Origin: Humidesulfovibrio mexicanus
GTDB taxonomy: Bacteria; Desulfobacterota; Desulfovibrionia; Desulfovibrionales; Desulfovibrionaceae
Reading direction: 5' to 3'
DNA length: 64,000 nucleotides
Assembly: GCF_900188225.1 (NCBI RefSeq)
Contig: NZ_FZOC01000001.1
Coordinates: forward strand, 496,596-560,595
Under the pieces are notes generated by a model. That model did no database searches. It had not been told where the DNA came from and saw only the letters and a list, made by a program, of their open reading frames with translations. Shown piece after piece: positions 61,201 to 64,000 of this stretch. A program made the position numbers and the translations under genes. The stretch's first letter is position 1; each line of letters opens with the position of its first letter.

Positions 61201-64000
61201 CTATCCGTCCTTTGTGCCGAAGTAGACCTGGGCTCTCGGCTTCTTGTCGTTGAATGGAACCACTCTATCAACAGCCACTCCGCCCTGGCGCAGCAAGGCA
61301 CAGAGCCTGTCATGGCCAATGTACACGCCGCTCCAAGTGCTGTTCCTGTGCACGGAGCCTCTGGATGAACCAGGGGGGTAGTGCACCGAGTGGTCTTCAT
61401 GGTTCTCCGTACGCCCCAGGACACCCCCTGCCGCAAGGGTGTAATCCTCACAGTTGACCTGCAGCACAAGTATTCCGCCGGGGGCCAACAGCCGACACAT
61501 CTCGGACACGGCCTTGTCGAAGGCGGAGAGCCTGTCGATATGCTGCACCACAGCATAGGAATACACAATCCTTGCACAGCCGTCCTCCAGTACTGCATCG
61601 CCTACAGGTGAGAGGCAGGCCAGCCGTGCGACCCCCGGCACCAGTCTGCGGCAATGCTCCAGCATGGTCTGCGAAATGTCTATGCCCCCGCAGGCGATGC
61701 CCCGGTCCACTAGCGCCTTGAGAATGCGTCCGGCCCCGCAGCCGTACTCCAGCACCAGGCCCTTTTCAGGCGCATGGGCAAGGGAGGGCAGGACCCACTT
61801 CTCCGCAAGCTTGCGCCCCTTTTCAAAAAACAGGGCCAGGTGCTGCTCGGAAAAATTATCCGGCCCGGCATCCGCCATTTCCTCCATGGTCATGACGGCA
61901 TAGAGCGGATTCTCCCTGGCCTTCTCCTCCCAGGAATTTACAGACCAATGCTTTGGAACCTTCACCTTGTGCCCCGCCCCCTTGCCGCCGTTGGCGGCCT
62001 TTGCGTCCTTGCCTTCACCAGCCTGACCAGCCCCCTTGCGTCGTAATACAAGGACGCCTGCGGTGGCCTGATCCATAGGAGACCGACCGGCTCGTGTGGC
62101 GAACGCCTCGTTGCCCAAAACCTCGAATTCGCCGCAGGCAAGAAAATGCCGACGGATGTCGGCCACGTTCCGGATGGCGTTGCGCACCCCGGCAAAGCCG
62201 GGCTGGCCCAAGACGGACAGGTCGAAATCGAGGCAGGCGAAGGACAGGGCGAAGATTCCACCAGGCTTGAGGCAGTGCGCCACCCCGGCCAGGAGACTGT
62301 GCTTCGCCGCCACGTCAAGGCGCTCCAGTCCAAAAATCGAGCAGGCGACATCGAAGCCCCCTGCCGGATGGTCAAGGACGGTTTCGTCCTTATGCGCTGC
62401 GCGGAGATTCTGCTCCGAAGAGCCCAAAGACTCGGTCACCATCTCCACACCCAGGGCGCCGAAGTGCTTGCGCAATAGCTCGTCGCACTCTCCGAGGGCC
62501 AGCAGGCGCGTCCCGGACCGCAACTGCGGCCCCAGCGCGGCGAGCACACTGCACACGGCCCACAAATCCCTGGGCGGGACAGGTTGCGCCCCTGCCGCGC
62601 CAACCGAAGCGGCCCGGACCAGGTTCTTGCCAAGCCGTCTCCACAGGCCGCTCAGTGGCGCGGCCTGTGCTTCCTGGCCGCTCTGCGCCCAATGCGCCAC
62701 GCGATACTCGGCCAGAGGAGGGAACACCGCAGCAAGGCCATCCCAAGACTCGTCCAACAGGTCCTCTGCGCGCATAAGGCGGTTGAATTCAGGCTTGGTG
62801 CTGGGCTGCGGCGCATGAGCGCCCGCAAGGCTCCCGCGCCACGCCGCGACCCAACTGTCGACGTCGGAAGGCTGGAACACGTCCGCCTCGTGCGTCTGGG
62901 CGTTGAAGAAAATTTTGGTCTCGAGAGGGAGAGGGCCGTGGCCCTTCGGCGAGCCGCGCCGGACGCGGGCCATATCGCGCATCTCCGCAAGCAGCCCGGC
63001 CAAGTTGGCTATGGCGTCGCCGCCGGACATGAGCTCCGTTTCGGCCCAGCGGTGCAGCGGGCTCGCACCGCCCTGACCACCGCCCTCCAAACAGGCGGAA
63101 ACGAACCGTGCCGGGTCGGCGATTTTCGGAGCGAGATCGTACCAGGCGCAGTGAAGCCCGCAGGGGAAAGCAACGGGCTCAAACATGAACAGGTCCTTCC
63201 CGGCCACGGCCGCCTCAATAAGACTGGTGCTGTACGACGACACCACCGTGTCTGCGGCCAACACCCATTCCCGCACCGAGCCCTCCTTGATGAAATGCAG
63301 CCGAGGAGCGGCAGTGCCCACCTGCTCGGAAAAGAAGTCGAACATGACCTCTGAATTAACGGCGGGCCGTGTGCGGAACACCACCTCCACGTCCGGCCGC
63401 CTGGCCAGTTCGTTGCAGCACTCGAGAAGGAGCTTGAGTGAATGGCGCGAAAAGTCGCGCAGTTGGGCGATCTCGTCCGCATCGCCGCCAAGACGCGAAA
63501 AAAGCTTCACCTTACCGCCGATAAATGCCCAACGGTAGTTTTCGGGCACGAAGACCCACCGCTTCGCCGGATCCAGGCCGTACAGGGCAGCCAAAGACTC
63601 CCGCGTGCGGTAGTGGCGACGGTAGGGATCGCGGTACAGTTGGTAGGCGGGCTGTCCGTTGACGCGGATGTTCTCGGAAGGAACGCCGAAACCGGTCAAA
63701 TAGTCCTCATAGAAACGGCCCCAGGCGTGATGGACGACCTTTGTTCTGGCGAACTCGTCCGAAGGTCGCTTGATCTGCCAGTGGGCCTTGTAGTGCAGTT
63801 GCTCCCAGGCAAGATTGAAGTGCAAGGCATCGGGCCACCTAGCGACATAGTCCTCGACCGCAAGGGCCCCTGCGGCGAAATAGAAGAAGGGATGCGCCAC
63901 CACCAGCGGGTCAAACTCCCGAAGGGACTGGTGCGCGTGCAAATAGATGTTGCGAATTTCGACGGATAGTCCGTGCCGATCCTCGGCGAGGACCTTCACC
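61201..64000 (-). CDS. Large surface-glycan protein with two methyltransferase domains (partial)
   Basis: At least 933 residues are present; the frame is open to the window edge and the real start lies beyond it. The first 330 residues resemble capsule/WcbA-like proteins, with VPENYRWAFIGGKVKLF and VVSSYSTSLIEAAVAGKDLFMFEP. From about 480 a methyltransferase-like domain follows (LLALGECDELLRKHFG; FDVACSIFGLERLDVAAK). A linker of Lys/Gly/Ala residues leads to a classic SAM methyltransferase at about 735 (LVLEYGCGAGRILKALVDRGI, YSYAVVQHIDRL, LAPGGILVLQVN). It likely modifies surface glycans. Confidence 0.78.
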   Translation of the reverse strand, partial: VKVLAEDRHGLSVEIRNIYLHAHQSLREFDPLVVAHPFFYFAAGALAVEDYVARWPDALHFNLAWEQLHYKAHWQIKRPSDEFARTKVVHHAWGRFYEDYLTGFGVPSENIRVNGQPAYQLYRDPYRRHYRTRESLAALYGLDPAKRWVFVPENYRWAFIGGKVKLFSRLGGDADEIAQLRDFSRHSLKLLLECCNELARRPDVEVVFRTRPAVNSEVMFDFFSEQVGTAAPRLHFIKEGSVREWVLAADTVVSSYSTSLIEAAVAGKDLFMFEPVAFPCGLHCAWYDLAPKIADPARFVSACLEGGGQGGASPLHRWAETELMSGGDAIANLAGLLAEMRDMARVRRGSPKGHGPLPLETKIFFNAQTHEADVFQPSDVDSWVAAWRGSLAGAHAPQPSTKPEFNRLMRAEDLLDESWDGLAAVFPPLAEYRVAHWAQSGQEAQAAPLSGLWRRLGKNLVRAASVGAAGAQPVPPRDLWAVCSVLAALGPQLRSGTRLLALGECDELLRKHFGALGVEMVTESLGSSEQNLRAAHKDETVLDHPAGGFDVACSIFGLERLDVAAKHSLLAGVAHCLKPGGIFALSFACLDFDLSVLGQPGFAGVRNAIRNVADIRRHFLACGEFEVLGNEAFATRAGRSPMDQATAGVLVLRRKGAGQAGEGKDAKAANGGKGAGHKVKVPKHWSVNSWEEKARENPLYAVMTMEEMADAGPDNFSEQHLALFFEKGRKLAEKWVLPSLAHAPEKGLVLEYGCGAGRILKALVDRGIACGGIDISQTMLEHCRRLVPGVARLACLSPVGDAVLEDGCARIVYSYAVVQHIDRLSAFDKAVSEMCRLLAPGGILVLQVNCEDYTLAAGGVLGRTENHEDHSVHYPPGSSRGSVHRNSTWSGVYIGHDRLCALLRQGGVAVDRVVPFNDKKPRAQVYFGTKDG

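Overview
The window looks like chromosomal DNA from a GC-rich deltaproteobacterium of the Desulfovibrionales type. The grounds are overall gene content and protein style: a tRNA/tuf/secE/nusG/rplKA block, HypF, bacteriohemerythrin, a NapH-like membrane ferredoxin, a DUF362 protein, an ActP/CBS-DUF294 acetate module, and surface-glycan proteins of a kind often seen near motility genes in that group. The family placement is an inference from protein resemblance; no 16S or other marker is present.

Layout. 1-3.9 kb (minus strand): translation and secretion operon reading tRNA-Thr, tRNA-Tyr, tRNA-Gly, tRNA-Thr, tuf, rpmG, tRNA-Trp, secE, nusG, rplK, rplA (cut by the window edge). 3.9-6.9 kb (plus): tRNA-dihydrouridine synthase, ispH, cheV. 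7.0-10.0 kb (minus): tatA, a pore-less MgtE-type sensor protein and an unusual NRAMP-family transporter. 10.2-13.8 kb (minus): ruvB, ruvA, ruvC, yebC, rlmE. 13.8-28.3 kb: mixed housekeeping and poorly known genes, including a glycosyltransferase-like protein, an SGNH hydrolase, an RdgC split over two reading frames, a NapH-like ferredoxin, rlmI, hypF, DUF362, a ModF-like double ABC ATPase, a possible flagellar-chaperone pair and a family-9 glycosyltransferase. 28.6-35.6 kb (plus): DUF485/actP/CBS-DUF294 acetate module, a membrane protein, a GGDEF cyclase and a YcaO protein.

35.7-39.7 kb is a small genomic island. It starts at the 3' end of a tRNA-Leu and is bounded by two copies of a roughly 71-bp direct repeat made of the tRNA 3' end plus its terminator. 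It carries a broken MmeI-like restriction gene and an FNR-type regulon: a Crp/Fnr regulator, a perfect TTGATCGCGATCAA site, a small zinc-ribbon-like protein, an SBF-family transporter and a universal stress protein. Codon and base use in the regulator-to-stress-protein part is visibly less GC-rich than the flanks. No integrase is left.

39.7-47.5 kb: AbrB-type membrane protein, HxlR regulator with a divergent FMN iron-sulfur flavoprotein, bacteriohemerythrin, OmpA-like protein, glutaredoxin-like protein, internally duplicated EF-hand protein, DUF4197 protein, M48 lipoprotein protease and a polysaccharide deacetylase-like protein. 47.5-64 kb is a surface-polysaccharide or protein-glycosylation region: GT4, GT2 (two), a convergent pair of capsule-type proteins, a carbamoyltransferase, a glycosyltransferase-methyltransferase fusion, a radical SAM-TPR-GSCFA fusion and a very large protein with one glycan and two methyltransferase domains that runs off the end. 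Near-zero spacing suggests most of 52.2-64 kb is one minus-strand operon with a break at 59.6-59.9 kb.
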